From contig JAATFX010000140.1 of assembly GCA_015654925.1 (NCBI GenBank), positions 1 through 52,270 of the forward strand: a stretch of 52,270 bases of DNA. Reading direction: 5' to 3'. The notes beneath the pieces were generated by a model. It saw only the letters and a program-made list of their open reading frames with translations, was not told the origin of the DNA and made no database searches. Source of the DNA: Enterobacterales bacterium. Its GTDB lineage: Bacteria; Pseudomonadota; Gammaproteobacteria; Enterobacterales; Enterobacteriaceae. Position numbers and translations under genes: made by a program. This document shows positions 8,890 to 17,635 of the stretch, one piece after another (the first letter of the stretch is position 1; each line of letters opens with the position of its first letter).

Positions 8890-10335
8890 ATGAGTCTGAC
8901 ATTTGTCAGTGAGCAATTACTCGCGGCCAACAACCTGAGTCACGAAGACCTCTTCTCCCTATTGGGCCAGATGACCGAACGCCGTCTGGATTATGCCGAT
9001 CTCTATTTTCAATCCAGCTACCATGAATCCTGGGTCATTGAAGACGGCATCATCAAAGACGGCTCGTACAATATTGACCAGGGCGTGGGCGTGCGCGCGG
9101 TCAGCGGTGAAAAAACCGGCTTCGCTTATGCCGATCAACTGACCCTGAACGCGTTACAGCTCAGCGTCAACGCGGCGCGCAGCATCGTCAGCGAACAGGG
9201 CAACGGACGCGTACGCACCCTGGGGGAAGTTCCCTATAAAACCCTCTACCCGCTGCTCGACCCGCTCAACAGCCTGCCGCGCGAAGAAAAAATCGCCTTG
9301 CTGCACCGCGTGGATCAAGTGGCCCGCGCCGCCGACGCCCGGGTACAGGAAGTCACCGCCAGCCTCTCCGGCGTCTACGAACAAATCCTGGTAGCCGCCA
9401 CCGACGGCACGCTGGCGGCGGATGTACGGCCGTTGGTGCGCCTGTCCATCAGCGTACAGGTTGAACAGGACGGCAAACGCGAACGCGGCTCCAGCGGCGG
9501 CGGCGGCCGTTTTGGCTATGACTTTTTCCTGGCGACCGCCGACGGCGACGTCCGCGCCGACAGCTGGGCCCGGGAAGCGGTACGCATGGCCCTGGTCAAC
9601 CTGTCCGCCATAGCGGCGCCGGCCGGCGCCATGCCGGTGGTACTCGGCGCCGGCTGGCCCGGCGTACTGCTGCACGAGGCGGTAGGACACGGCCTCGAAG
9701 GCGACTTCAACCGCCGCGGCACTTCGGTATTCAGCGGCCAAATGGGCCAGCTGGTGGCCTCTCCGCTTTGCACCGTGGTGGATGACGGCACCCTGGCCGG
9801 CTTGCGCGGCTCCCTGGCCATCGATGACGAAGGCGTGCCCGGCCAATACAACCTATTGATCGAAAACGGCATCCTCAAAGGCTATATGCAGGATAAACTC
9901 AATGCCCGCCTGATGGGCGTCCCCCCTACCGGCAACGGCCGGCGTGAATCCTACGCCAACCTGCCCATGCCGCGCATGACCAACACCTATATGCTCGCCG
10001 GCGCATCCACTCCCGCGGACATCATCGCCAGCGTCGAATACGGCCTCTACGCGCCCAACTTCGGCGGCGGCCAGGTGGACATCACCTCCGGTAAATTCGT
10101 CTTCTCCACCTCCGAAGCCTACCTGATCGAAAACGGCCGCGTTACCAAACCGGTCAAAGGCGCCACCCTCATCGGCTCCGGCATCGAAGCCATGCAGCAA
10201 ATCTCCATGGTCGGCAACGACCTGGCGCTGGACAAAGGCGTCGGCGTTTGCGGCAAAGAAGGACAAAGCGTACCGGTCGGCGTCGGCCAACCCACCCTCA
10301 AACTCGACAACCTCACCGTCGGCGGCACCGCCTAA
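8890..10335 (+). CDS. tldD: Metalloprotease subunit TldD
   Basis: Catalytic subunit of the TldD/TldE (PmbA) zinc protease, which degrades unfolded short peptides and in E. coli matures microcin B17 and clears the CcdA antitoxin. The protein is 481 residues, the same length as E. coli TldD. The zinc motif HEAVGH is at residues 262-267, and a conserved C-terminal cysteine lies in GVCGKEGQ. The partner pmbA is about 7.3 kb downstream in this window, unlike in E. coli where the two genes are far apart. The next gene, aaeR, is convergent. Confidence 0.97.
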   Translation: MSLTFVSEQLLAANNLSHEDLFSLLGQMTERRLDYADLYFQSSYHESWVIEDGIIKDGSYNIDQGVGVRAVSGEKTGFAYADQLTLNALQLSVNAARSIVSEQGNGRVRTLGEVPYKTLYPLLDPLNSLPREEKIALLHRVDQVARAADARVQEVTASLSGVYEQILVAATDGTLAADVRPLVRLSISVQVEQDGKRERGSSGGGGRFGYDFFLATADGDVRADSWAREAVRMALVNLSAIAAPAGAMPVVLGAGWPGVLLHEAVGHGLEGDFNRRGTSVFSGQMGQLVASPLCTVVDDGTLAGLRGSLAIDDEGVPGQYNLLIENGILKGYMQDKLNARLMGVPPTGNGRRESYANLPMPRMTNTYMLAGASTPADIIASVEYGLYAPNFGGGQVDITSGKFVFSTSEAYLIENGRVTKPVKGATLIGSGIEAMQQISMVGNDLALDKGVGVCGKEGQSVPVGVGQPTLKLDNLTVGGTA

Positions 10336-10346
10336 CGCCGACCCGC

Positions 10347-10368
10347 GATCGCCGCGTCCGCGGCGATC
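10347..10368. terminator. Hairpin in the tldD/aaeR convergent gap
   Basis: GATCGCCGCG and CGCGGCGATC form a perfect 10-bp inverted repeat separated by TC, 12 bp after the tldD stop. The gap is only 57 bp between two converging genes, so a shared transcription stop is likely. The T run expected of an intrinsic terminator is absent on both strands. Confidence 0.45.
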
Positions 10369-10392
10369 CGTGTTAAAGGGAGACCGCGCCGC

Positions 10393-11319
10393 TCACGAAT
10401 TATTATCCTGCCGGAACGCCTGATACACCGACGCCACATTATTAAAATATTCCTGCAAATAATTAATACACACCTGTACCTTAAGCGGCAGCTTATCCTT
10501 CTGCGTATACACCGCATACACCGGCCGCGGGTCCGAAAGATAACGATTAAACAAAATCTCCACATTCCCCTGTTTAATCTCATCCAGCACCCACATAATC
10601 GGCACATACGCAATCCCGGCCCCAGCCGTCAGCCAACGAATCAACGTCTGCGAATCATTAGTAGCGAACCGTCCCTGCGGCGCCAAATGCAACGTAATCC
10701 CCTCCGGCGCAATCAGCTCGAACTCGCTATCCGGCCTTACGTCATACTCCAGCCACGAAAAATTCACCATATCGCTCGGCTTCTCCGGCGCACCGTGCGC
10801 CGCCAAATAACTCTTGGCGGCGCAAACCACCATCGGCATCGCCCCCAGCCGCCTGGAAAACAAACTCGAATCCTGCAACGCGCCCACCCGCACCACCAAA
10901 TCCAAACCATCGGCAATCAAATCCGGCGCGGGAATCCCCGTCACCAAATTCACCGACAACCCCGGATACTCCTTCAACATATCCGCGGTCATGGCCGCCA
11001 GCACATTATGCGCCATGGTGGACGAACTACCGACGCGCAGCGTCCCGATCGGCGTATTGTTAAAGGCATATAACTGTTCGTGCACCTCATTAAACTCCAG
11101 CAGCATCCGCCGGCAACCCTGATAATAAATCTTCCCCGCTTCGGTCAGCCCGATACTGCGGGTACTGCGGTTCAACAGCTTCACCTGCAGCTCGTTTTCC
11201 AGCTTGGCCACGGTCTGGCTTATGGATGAAACGCTCATCTGCAACTGCCGGGCCGCGGACGTAAACGATCCTCCCTCCACCACTTTGGCGAAAACCATCA
11301 TGCGCTTCAGTCTTTCCAT
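10393..11319 (-). CDS. aaeR: LysR-type regulator AaeR
   Basis: LysR-family activator of the divergent aaeXAB aromatic-carboxylate efflux operon; in E. coli it responds to aromatic carboxylic acids such as 4-hydroxybenzoate. The protein has 308 residues (E. coli AaeR about 309). An N-terminal winged HTH (about 1-60, including AARQLQMSVSSISQTVAKLE) is followed by a type-2 periplasmic-binding-like effector domain with GIPAPDLIADGLD. The start is the ATG at 11319. A perfect palindrome sits just upstream and overlaps its ribosome binding site, which suggests autorepression. Confidence 0.93.
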   Translation of the reverse strand: MERLKRMMVFAKVVEGGSFTSAARQLQMSVSSISQTVAKLENELQVKLLNRSTRSIGLTEAGKIYYQGCRRMLLEFNEVHEQLYAFNNTPIGTLRVGSSSTMAHNVLAAMTADMLKEYPGLSVNLVTGIPAPDLIADGLDLVVRVGALQDSSLFSRRLGAMPMVVCAAKSYLAAHGAPEKPSDMVNFSWLEYDVRPDSEFELIAPEGITLHLAPQGRFATNDSQTLIRWLTAGAGIAYVPIMWVLDEIKQGNVEILFNRYLSDPRPVYAVYTQKDKLPLKVQVCINYLQEYFNNVASVYQAFRQDNNS

Positions 11320-11321
11320 TA

Positions 11322-11336
11322 TTAACTCTGAGTTAA
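11322..11336. promoter_or_regulatory. Palindrome at the aaeR start, candidate autoregulatory operator
   Basis: TTAACTC-T-GAGTTAA is a perfect 7+7 palindrome ending 3 nt from the aaeR start codon. A regulator bound here would block aaeR initiation. Whether AaeR itself binds is not known from sequence. Confidence 0.45.
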
Positions 11337-11337
11337 A

Positions 11338-11353
11338 AGTGATTTAGATCACA
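11338..11353. promoter_or_regulatory. CRP-like binding site
   Basis: AGTGATTTAGATCACA matches the CRP consensus TGTGA-N6-TCACA at nine of the ten defined positions. It lies just upstream of the -35 of the putative aaeX promoter, about 49 bp before the expected start point. That is not a classic CRP spacing, so the regulatory effect, on aaeX or aaeR, is uncertain. Confidence 0.5.
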
Positions 11354-11358
11354 TAACA

Positions 11359-11388
11359 TTGAAAATGTCAGGTATTAAGGGCTATTAT
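11359..11388 (+). promoter_or_regulatory. Sigma-70-like promoter for aaeXAB
   Basis: TTGAAA (-35) at 11359-11364 and TATTAT (-10) at 11383-11388 with an 18-bp spacer; each hexamer is one base off consensus. The predicted start is near 11395. Confidence 0.45.
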
Positions 11389-11432
11389 ATACCCGTCGGT
11401 TCATCAGATCGCGCATCTTCCCCGCAATGTCT

Positions 11433-11465
11433 TTACTGTATTTATTGATTTGAAATAAACAGTAA
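11433..11465. promoter_or_regulatory. Bulged inverted repeat, possible AaeR operator
   Basis: TTACTGT-(AT)-TTATT on the left pairs with AATAA-ACAGTAA on the right. This gives a 12-bp inverted repeat with a 2-nt bulge in the middle of the intergenic region. LysR regulators bind interrupted dyads of this kind. The distance between the CTGT and ACAG half-sites rules out a LexA box. Confidence 0.35.
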
Positions 11466-11667
11466 CATTCTGGGTCGGTCTTAGACTATCTGTCTTGACC
11501 CGCTATATCCGCCGGAAACCTCCATCGGTCAACTTCCTGAGAACTACACTTATCTGGCGCGTATGCCGGCAACCGCGATCTATGGCCGCGGGAATTATTG
11601 ACGCTGGCAGACGCGGAACCGTCCGCGCCGCCAGCCATGGGTCTAAAGGGAAAGGTAAGGAAAAGTA

Positions 11668-11871
11668 ATGAGTTTGCTCCCGGTTATGGTGATATTCGGC
11701 CTGTCATTTCCCCCGGTATTTTTTGAATTGCTGGTCTCGATGATCCTGTTTTTTCTGCTGCGCCGGTTACTACAGCCGACGGGCATTTATGACTTTGTAT
11801 GGCATCCGGCGCTGTTTAATACCGCCCTGTATTGCTGTTTGTTCTATCTGATTTCTTGTCTTTTCGTCTGA
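11668..11871 (+). CDS. aaeX: Small membrane protein AaeX
   Basis: The 67-residue protein has two hydrophobic helices (about 4-33 and 45-65) joined by a short polar turn. It has the size and position of AaeX (DUF1656), always encoded first in aaeXAB operons. Its biochemical role is unknown; it is presumed to assist the AaeA/AaeB pump. An AAGGA site precedes the ATG. The next gene begins 7 bp after its stop. Confidence 0.92.
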   Translation: MSLLPVMVIFGLSFPPVFFELLVSMILFFLLRRLLQPTGIYDFVWHPALFNTALYCCLFYLISCLFV

Positions 11872-11878
11872 GGTCGCT

Positions 11879-12811
11879 GTGAAAACTGTTGCAACAAAAA
11901 TAATCAGAATCGCGATAACTCTGTTACTGGTGCTCATTGCCGCCATCGCTATTTTCCGGGCATGGGTGTTTTATACCGAATCGCCCTGGACGCGCGATGC
12001 GAAATTCACCGCCGACGTGGTGGCCATCTCCCCCGATGTCAGCGGCTTGCTCACCGAAGTACGGGTAAACGATAACCAGCTGGTGCAGCGGGGACAGGTA
12101 CTGTTCGTGGTCGATCAGCCACGCTATCAGCAAGCCCTGGACGAAGCCCAGGCCGACGTGGACTACTACCAGTCCCTGGCGGCCGAGAAACGCCGCGAGG
12201 CGGGCCGGCGGCTGCGCTTGGGCACCAGCGCCATGTCTCAGGAAGCCATCGACCAGTCCAGCAACGACTCCACCATCGTGGGCCATCAGCTTGCCAAGGC
12301 GATTGCCGTGCGGGATTTGGCCAAAATCGATTTGGAGCGCACCACCGTGCGTGCCCCGGCGGAAGGATGGATCACCAATCTTAACGTACATGCCGGTGAA
12401 TTTATCACCCGCGGCACCGTCTCGGTGGCGCTGGTGAAGCGCAACTCATTTTATTTACTGGCCTATCTGGAAGAGACCAAACTGGAAGGCGTGCGGCCGG
12501 GTTATCGCGTGGAAATCACTCCCCTGGGCAGCAACCGGGTATTCTACGGCACGGTGGACAGCATCTCCGCCGGCGTCACCAATAGCAGCAGCTCGGTGGA
12601 TGCCAAAGGTATGGCCACGGTGGATTCCAATCTGGAATGGGTGCGTCTGGCGCAGCGGGTACCGGTAAAAATCCGTCTCGATGCGCAGCAAGGCGACCTC
12701 TACCCCGCAGGTACCACGGCGACGGTGGTCATCACCGGCAACAAAGATCGCGATCAAACCCAACTCTCGCCGATGATGAAATTGATCCATCGCCTGCGTG
12801 AATTCGGCTAA
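11879..12811 (+). CDS. aaeA: Aromatic-carboxylate efflux membrane fusion protein AaeA
   Basis: Periplasmic adaptor of the HlyD/EmrA type, 310 residues, which couples the AaeB pump to an outer-membrane channel. An N-terminal membrane helix (about 10-29) is followed by a biotinyl-lipoyl-like half (VVAISPDVSGLLTEV), a short alpha-helical hairpin (about 75-135) and the second half (ERTTVRAPAEGWI), then a beta-barrel domain. The start is a GTG at 11879 with GAGG 6 nt upstream, overlapping the end of aaeX. aaeB follows after 15 bp. Confidence 0.95.
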   Translation: MKTVATKIIRIAITLLLVLIAAIAIFRAWVFYTESPWTRDAKFTADVVAISPDVSGLLTEVRVNDNQLVQRGQVLFVVDQPRYQQALDEAQADVDYYQSLAAEKRREAGRRLRLGTSAMSQEAIDQSSNDSTIVGHQLAKAIAVRDLAKIDLERTTVRAPAEGWITNLNVHAGEFITRGTVSVALVKRNSFYLLAYLEETKLEGVRPGYRVEITPLGSNRVFYGTVDSISAGVTNSSSSVDAKGMATVDSNLEWVRLAQRVPVKIRLDAQQGDLYPAGTTATVVITGNKDRDQTQLSPMMKLIHRLREFG

Positions 12812-12826
12812 GCGGATGGCCCACTA

Positions 12827-14785
12827 ATGTTCCAGTCCCTGTTTATCCGCTGCCGCTTCGCGGTCAAACTCACCTTTGCCATCCTGCTGGCGCTGTTTCT
12901 CGGCTTTCATTTTCAATTGGAAACACCGCGCTGGTCGGTCTTGACCGCCGCCATCGTGGCGGCCGGACCGGCCTTCGCCGCCGGCGGGGAGCCCTTTGCC
13001 GGCGCCATCAGACACCGCGGCATGCTGCGTATTATCGGCACCTTCATCGGCTGCATCGGCGCGCTGGCCATCATCACCCTCACCATTCGCGCGCCGGTGG
13101 TCATGCTGCTGCTCAGCTGCATTTGGGCCGGGGTTTGTATGTGGATCTCCTCGCTGGTGCGGGTGCAAAACTCGTATGCGTTGGGATTGGCCGGCTATAC
13201 CGCGCTGATTATTATCGTCAGTATTCAAAGCCATCCCCAGGTCACGCCGCAGTTCGCCATTGAGCGTTGCAGCGAAATCGTCATGGGGATCGTCTGCGCC
13301 ATTCTTGCCGACATCCTGTTCTCGCCCCGGTCAATCAAACGGGATATCGACCGGGCGGTGGATACGCTGCTGCTGGATCAATACCGGCTGCTGCTGCTGT
13401 GCATCAATCAGGCGCCCAGGGAAGATATCGATAAATCCTGGGGCGATCTGGTCAAATTCACCACCGCCCTGGACGCCATGCGCGGCAACCTGTTGATGGA
13501 ATCAGCGCACTGGCAGCGCTGCAACCGGCGCCTGAGAGCCATTAATACCCTATCGCTGACCCTGATCACCCAAGCCTGCGAAACGTTTTTGATTTTGCAG
13601 GTCCGCCCCGGATTTATTAAACCCCACCTGCTGCAACTGCTCAACGAACCGGTGGAAACCGTGGCCGACGTCCATAAACGCATGAAACTGATGCGCCAGG
13701 TGATTGCCAGCACCCCATCCAAAGATACCCCGCAGACGCTTTATACCTGGGTGGGAACCGCCACCCGTTATCTCCTGCTGTCGAAAGGGGTCAAGAACAA
13801 TTCGCGCGTCAGCAAAATCGAAGAGCAGGTATTGGTCGATCAGGTGGTTATCACCGCGCCCTCGGCCGAACGCCATCATGCGATGATTAACGGCCTGCGC
13901 ACCGGCGTCGCCACCGCGCTGGGCTGCCTGTTCTGGCTGTGGACCGGCTGGACTTCCGGCAGCAGTTGCATGGTGATGATTGCGGTGGTCACGTCGCTGG
14001 CGATGCGTTTGCCCAATCCCTGGATGGTATGCAAAGATTTTATGATCGGCATGTCGCTGGCGCTGCCCATCGGCGCCCTCTATTACATGTTTATCATGCC
14101 CGCCACCCAGCAAAGCATGCTGTTGCTGTGTATTGCGCTGGGCGTACTGGCGTTTATCATCGGCATCGAGGTGCAAAAACGCCGGCTCGGCACCCTCGGC
14201 ACCCTGGCCGGCACCATTAATGTGTTGGTCCTGTCCAATCCCATGACTTTTCCGATCAATACTTTCCTGGACAGCGCCATCGGGCAGATCGTCGGCTGCG
14301 GCCTGGCGACGCTGGTGATTTTACTGATTAGGGACAGCTCCAAGGCGCGCATCGGCCGGGTGCTCCTGAATCGGTTTGTCTACGGCGCGGTATCGGCGCT
14401 ATCCACTAGCCGGGTCCGGCGGCAAGAAAACCATTTGCCGGCGCTTTACCAGCAGTTGTTTCAATTACTGACGCTGTTTCCGGCGGACATCGCCAAATAC
14501 CGGCTGGCGCTGACCCTGATTATCACCCACCAGCGCCTGCGTATGGCGGACATTCCCGTTAATGCGGATCTCTCGGCTTATCATCGGCAAATTCGCGCTA
14601 CCGCCGATCGGGTGCTGGTGGCGCGCAACGAATTTCGCCGCAGCGAGCATTTTAACCAACTGCTGGACGAATTGGGCGTTTATCAGGAAAAACTGGCGTT
14701 ATACCACGCGTCCGCTGATGTCACGGAACCGGTACGGCGCATGGCCGATACGCTGCGGCGCTACCGGCACGCCCTCAGCGATTAA
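12827..14785 (+). CDS. aaeB: p-Hydroxybenzoic acid efflux pump subunit AaeB
   Basis: Inner-membrane exporter of the FUSC/aromatic acid exporter family, 652 residues (E. coli 655). It has two blocks of about five to six membrane helices (about 12-165 and 345-500), each followed by a cytoplasmic domain. In E. coli the pump relieves stress from p-hydroxybenzoate and related acids. It is the last gene of aaeXAB. An aldehyde dehydrogenase gene lies 104 bp downstream with its own ribosome binding site; co-transcription is possible but not shown. Confidence 0.95.
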   Translation: MFQSLFIRCRFAVKLTFAILLALFLGFHFQLETPRWSVLTAAIVAAGPAFAAGGEPFAGAIRHRGMLRIIGTFIGCIGALAIITLTIRAPVVMLLLSCIWAGVCMWISSLVRVQNSYALGLAGYTALIIIVSIQSHPQVTPQFAIERCSEIVMGIVCAILADILFSPRSIKRDIDRAVDTLLLDQYRLLLLCINQAPREDIDKSWGDLVKFTTALDAMRGNLLMESAHWQRCNRRLRAINTLSLTLITQACETFLILQVRPGFIKPHLLQLLNEPVETVADVHKRMKLMRQVIASTPSKDTPQTLYTWVGTATRYLLLSKGVKNNSRVSKIEEQVLVDQVVITAPSAERHHAMINGLRTGVATALGCLFWLWTGWTSGSSCMVMIAVVTSLAMRLPNPWMVCKDFMIGMSLALPIGALYYMFIMPATQQSMLLLCIALGVLAFIIGIEVQKRRLGTLGTLAGTINVLVLSNPMTFPINTFLDSAIGQIVGCGLATLVILLIRDSSKARIGRVLLNRFVYGAVSALSTSRVRRQENHLPALYQQLFQLLTLFPADIAKYRLALTLIITHQRLRMADIPVNADLSAYHRQIRATADRVLVARNEFRRSEHFNQLLDELGVYQEKLALYHASADVTEPVRRMADTLRRYRHALSD

Positions 14786-14889
14786 CCTGGCGCCGGCCGA
14801 TCATTCCCCGTCCAGCATCTATACTTACTCCCAGCGTCCATGGCCTTTTCCAGGCTAATGGCCGACCCGCATATACCAGGAGGATAATA

Positions 14890-16347
14890 ATGAGCGAACA
14901 TACACATTTGCAGGACCATCCGCTGTTTAAGACCGGTTATCTGGTCAACGGGGAGTGGCGGCGCGCTCAGGATACCTTTGACGTGATCAATCCGGCCACC
15001 GGCGCGCTTATCGCCAAGGTGGCCAAAAGCGGCCGGCGGGAAACCGATGCCGCCATCGACGCCGCTTATGCGGCGTTTCCCGCCTGGCGCGCCAAAACCG
15101 CCAAGGAACGCTCGGAAATCCTGTACCGCTGGTATGCCCTGATTATGGACAACCAGCGCTATCTGGCCGAGCTGATGACGGCGGAGCAGGGCAAGCCGGT
15201 AGACGAGGCCGCCGGCGAAGTGGCCTACGCCGCCAGTTTTATCCAGTGGTTCGCCGAACAGGCCAAACGGGCTAATGGCGAAATTATTCCCCCCGCCAAA
15301 GCCGGTTCCCGCATTTTGGCTACCCGTGAACCGGTAGGGGTGGTGGCGGCCATCACGCCGTGGAACTTCCCGCTGGCCATGCTGACCCGCAAACTCGGTC
15401 CGGCGCTGGCGGCAGGATGCACCGCGCTGATTAAACCGGCCAATAATACCCCGCTTTCGGCCTTCGCTTTACTGGCCCTGGCCCAGCAGGCCGGCGTGCC
15501 CGCCGGAGTGGTCAACGGCGTGGCGGGGGATACCCATGCCATCAGCGACGCCATCATGGCCAGCGGCAAAGTCCGCAAGGTCACCTTTACCGGCTCCACC
15601 GCGGTGGGTAAAACCCTGATGCGCAATGCCGCGGAAACCATGAAGAAAATTTCCATGGAACTGGGCGGCAATGCGCCCTATATCGTCTTTGACGATGCGG
15701 ATATCGACGCCGCGGTAGCCGGCGCCATCGCCAATAAATTCCGCAACGCCGGGCAGGTCTGCGTCAGCGTGAACCGCTTTTATATCCAGTCGGGCGTTTA
15801 TGATGACTTTGTTAGCCGGTTGGCCGATAAAGTCAGCCGGTTGAAGGTAGGTAACGGCATGGAGGAAGGCGTGGCGATCGGCCCGTTGATCAATGGGGAC
15901 GGCGTCGAAAAAGTGACGGCGCACGTTAACGACGCCCTGGCCAAGGGCGGCCGGGCGGTCACCGGCGGACAACCCCATGCGCTGGGGGGCAATTTCTACC
16001 AGCCGACGGTGATTGCCGAGGCCAACGAAACCATGACGCTGGCCCACGAAGAGACTTTTGGCCCATTGGCGGCCTGCTTTCGTTTTGCTACCGAGGAAGA
16101 GGTTATCAACCGCGCCAATGATACTCCCTTTGGCCTGGCGGCTTATTTTTATACCCAGAATCTCCAGCGGGTGTTTCGCGTGGCTGCCGCGCTGGAAAGC
16201 GGGATGATCGGCATCAATGAGTGCGCGGTGTCCACCGAAGTGGCGCCGTTTGGCGGGGTCAAAGAATCCGGCCTGGGCCGTGAAGGGTCGGTGTTGGGAA
16301 TGGATGATTATCTGGAAGTGAAAACGTTGCATCTGGGTGGTTTATGA
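14890..16347 (+). CDS. NAD(P)-dependent succinate-semialdehyde dehydrogenase-like protein
   Basis: Aldehyde dehydrogenase of the GabD/DavD group, 485 residues, expected to oxidise succinate or glutarate semialdehyde to the dicarboxylate. The catalytic set is complete: Asn159 in TPWNFP, Glu257 in MELGGN and nucleophile Cys291 in NAGQVC. The glycine-rich FTGSTAVGK segment and the C-terminal EVAPFGGVKESGLGREG motif are typical of GabD. AGGAGG is well placed before the ATG. It sits between aaeB and yhcO, where E. coli has no such gene, and no gabT or gabP neighbour is present. The substrate is therefore uncertain; an aromatic-derived aldehyde is an alternative given the aae genes. Confidence 0.88.
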   Translation: MSEHTHLQDHPLFKTGYLVNGEWRRAQDTFDVINPATGALIAKVAKSGRRETDAAIDAAYAAFPAWRAKTAKERSEILYRWYALIMDNQRYLAELMTAEQGKPVDEAAGEVAYAASFIQWFAEQAKRANGEIIPPAKAGSRILATREPVGVVAAITPWNFPLAMLTRKLGPALAAGCTALIKPANNTPLSAFALLALAQQAGVPAGVVNGVAGDTHAISDAIMASGKVRKVTFTGSTAVGKTLMRNAAETMKKISMELGGNAPYIVFDDADIDAAVAGAIANKFRNAGQVCVSVNRFYIQSGVYDDFVSRLADKVSRLKVGNGMEEGVAIGPLINGDGVEKVTAHVNDALAKGGRAVTGGQPHALGGNFYQPTVIAEANETMTLAHEETFGPLAACFRFATEEEVINRANDTPFGLAAYFYTQNLQRVFRVAAALESGMIGINECAVSTEVAPFGGVKESGLGREGSVLGMDDYLEVKTLHLGGL

Positions 16348-16444
16348 TAACTCTTTTTGCCATATCGCCGATAACCCGGGTGTGGCATGCTGGCGGGATA
16401 GTTGGTAATAGAACATTGATAACCTGTATTGCGGAGAACGCTTG

Positions 16445-16711
16445 ATGGGGAAAGTATCCTTTGATTTTAACCAGATTCCCGATCTACCGGCTTTTTACCG
16501 TGATTTTGGCCGTCAGTTCGCACTGGCAGAACCGTGCGACGCCAATCTGGATGAGTTATGGCATACGGTGACCAGCCGGGTGCCGCTGCCGGTGGAGATA
16601 GAATTTATCCACCTTAGCGCCTCGAAAAAACGCCGTTTCGGCGCGCTGATATTGCTGTTCGATGAAGCGGAAGAAGAACTGGACGGCCGGTTGCGCTTTA
16701 ATCTGCGCTAG
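16445..16711 (+). CDS. yhcO: Barstar-family protein YhcO
   Basis: The 88-residue protein has the barstar fold signature (FDFNQIPDLPAFYRDF near the N-terminus and RRFGALILLFDEAEEEL near the C-terminus). Barstar is the inhibitor of barnase-type RNases, but YhcO homologs in enterobacteria are orphan inhibitors of unknown target. The ATG at 16445 is preferred over an in-frame TTG just before it because GGAG is 8 nt upstream. No barnase-like RNase is encoded nearby. A GCCGGA-TTT-TCCGGC hairpin (16712-16726) follows the stop. Confidence 0.93.
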   Translation: MGKVSFDFNQIPDLPAFYRDFGRQFALAEPCDANLDELWHTVTSRVPLPVEIEFIHLSASKKRRFGALILLFDEAEEELDGRLRFNLR

Positions 16712-16768
16712 GCCGGATTTTCCGGCGGGCGCAGGGGGGCGGAGTTGCTGCCCGCAGGGCGGCGGGGG

Positions 16769-17317
16769 TTATTTGTCCCCGGCGACGGTGCGCAGGTATT
16801 GAAAAATCTGCCGGGAGGTTTTGGCGGGTTTATTGGCTGCTTTCTCTTTTTGGGCATTGCGCACCAGCGAGCGCAGCTGTTGCCGATCGGCGTCCGGGTA
16901 GAGCGCTATTACATCGTCCACCGCATCGTCGCCTTTTTCAATCAAACGATCGCGCAGGTTTTCCAGCTTGTGAAACAGGGTGATTTGCTGGTTGTGGCGG
17001 TTTTTGAGCTTGTCCAGCGCCTGCTGGATCGGTTCGGCGTCGCGGCTGCGCAGCATTTTGCCAATCAGTTGGATCTGGCGGCGGCGGCCTTCTTTTTTGA
17101 TGCGCTGGGCCAGTTCGATGGCCGCGAGCAGTTCTTCATCCAGCGGAATTTTTTCCAGGGCGTTTTTACCCAGCTCGACTAATTCGACGCCGAGGACTTT
17201 CAGGGCTTCGGCGTCGCGTTTGATTTCGCTTTTGCTGACCCAGATTATCTCGTCGTCGTCTTCTTGCGCAGGGAGCTGCGGGTCTTCGTCTTGCCAGTCT
17301 TCCGGTTGCTTGCTCAT
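16769..17317 (-). CDS. darP: Ribosome-associated protein DarP (YjgA)
   Basis: Late 50S-subunit assembly factor that binds near the peptidyl-transferase centre; 182 residues (E. coli 183). The protein is highly charged and helical with an acidic N-terminus (EDDDEIIWVSKSEIKRDAE). The conserved core includes EGRRRQIQLIGKMLR and KLENLRDRLI. The frame remains open for 53 codons upstream, but the family starts MxKQPEDW, so the ATG at 17317 is used. Its GAGGA site is part of a CCTC-loop-GAGG hairpin (17327-17340), which could limit translation. Convergent with yhcO, divergent from pmbA. Confidence 0.95.
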   Translation of the reverse strand: MSKQPEDWQDEDPQLPAQEDDDEIIWVSKSEIKRDAEALKVLGVELVELGKNALEKIPLDEELLAAIELAQRIKKEGRRRQIQLIGKMLRSRDAEPIQQALDKLKNRHNQQITLFHKLENLRDRLIEKGDDAVDDVIALYPDADRQQLRSLVRNAQKEKAANKPAKTSRQIFQYLRTVAGDK

Positions 17318-17635
17318 GATACGGTTCCTCAAAAAGAGGCTAATCCTAACAGGTTGCGGGGGATGATCAACGGCATTATTGCACCGCATCCACGTCATCG
17401 ATAGCGGAATAGGGTTGGTATTCCAATTATGGCAATAATAACACGGCTTGATGCCGGTGTGGTGATGGGGGCTCACGGTGCACCGCGGGGAAAGTGAGTG
17501 CGGGCATGCCGTGCGAAATGTGGTGCGGACTGATAGACTGGATCAATAACCACGCGGCAGCGGTTTCAGGCCGGCTGACGGCAATAATCGATTTTGTCCT
17601 CTCCGGCGGATAACCCAATAAATGATGGCGGATCA
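17318..17635. promoter_or_regulatory. darP/pmbA divergent intergenic region
   Basis: This 318-bp gap between divergent genes should hold both promoters. Apart from the darP leader hairpin at 17327-17340 I see no promoter or operator that I can place with confidence. An in-frame TTG at 17594 could extend PmbA by 14 codons but lacks family support. Confidence 0.4.

Larger units (their letters stand above)
11320..11667. promoter_or_regulatory. aaeR/aaeX divergent regulatory region
   Basis: This 348-bp gap between divergent genes holds no credible coding sequence. From left to right it contains a perfect palindrome beside aaeR, a CRP-like site, a sigma-70-like promoter reading toward aaeX, a bulged inverted repeat at 11433-11465 and a GGGTC/GACCC repeat at 11472-11501. 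If the promoter is correct, the aaeX leader is about 270 nt. Confidence 0.6.

Noticed and set aside
11433..11465. LexA (SOS) box with CTGT and ACAG half-sites
   Set aside because: The half-sites are 19 bp apart instead of 8.
16445..16711. Toxin-antitoxin role for the barstar-family gene
   Set aside because: No barnase or other RNase toxin lies next to it; it is a widespread orphan in this order.
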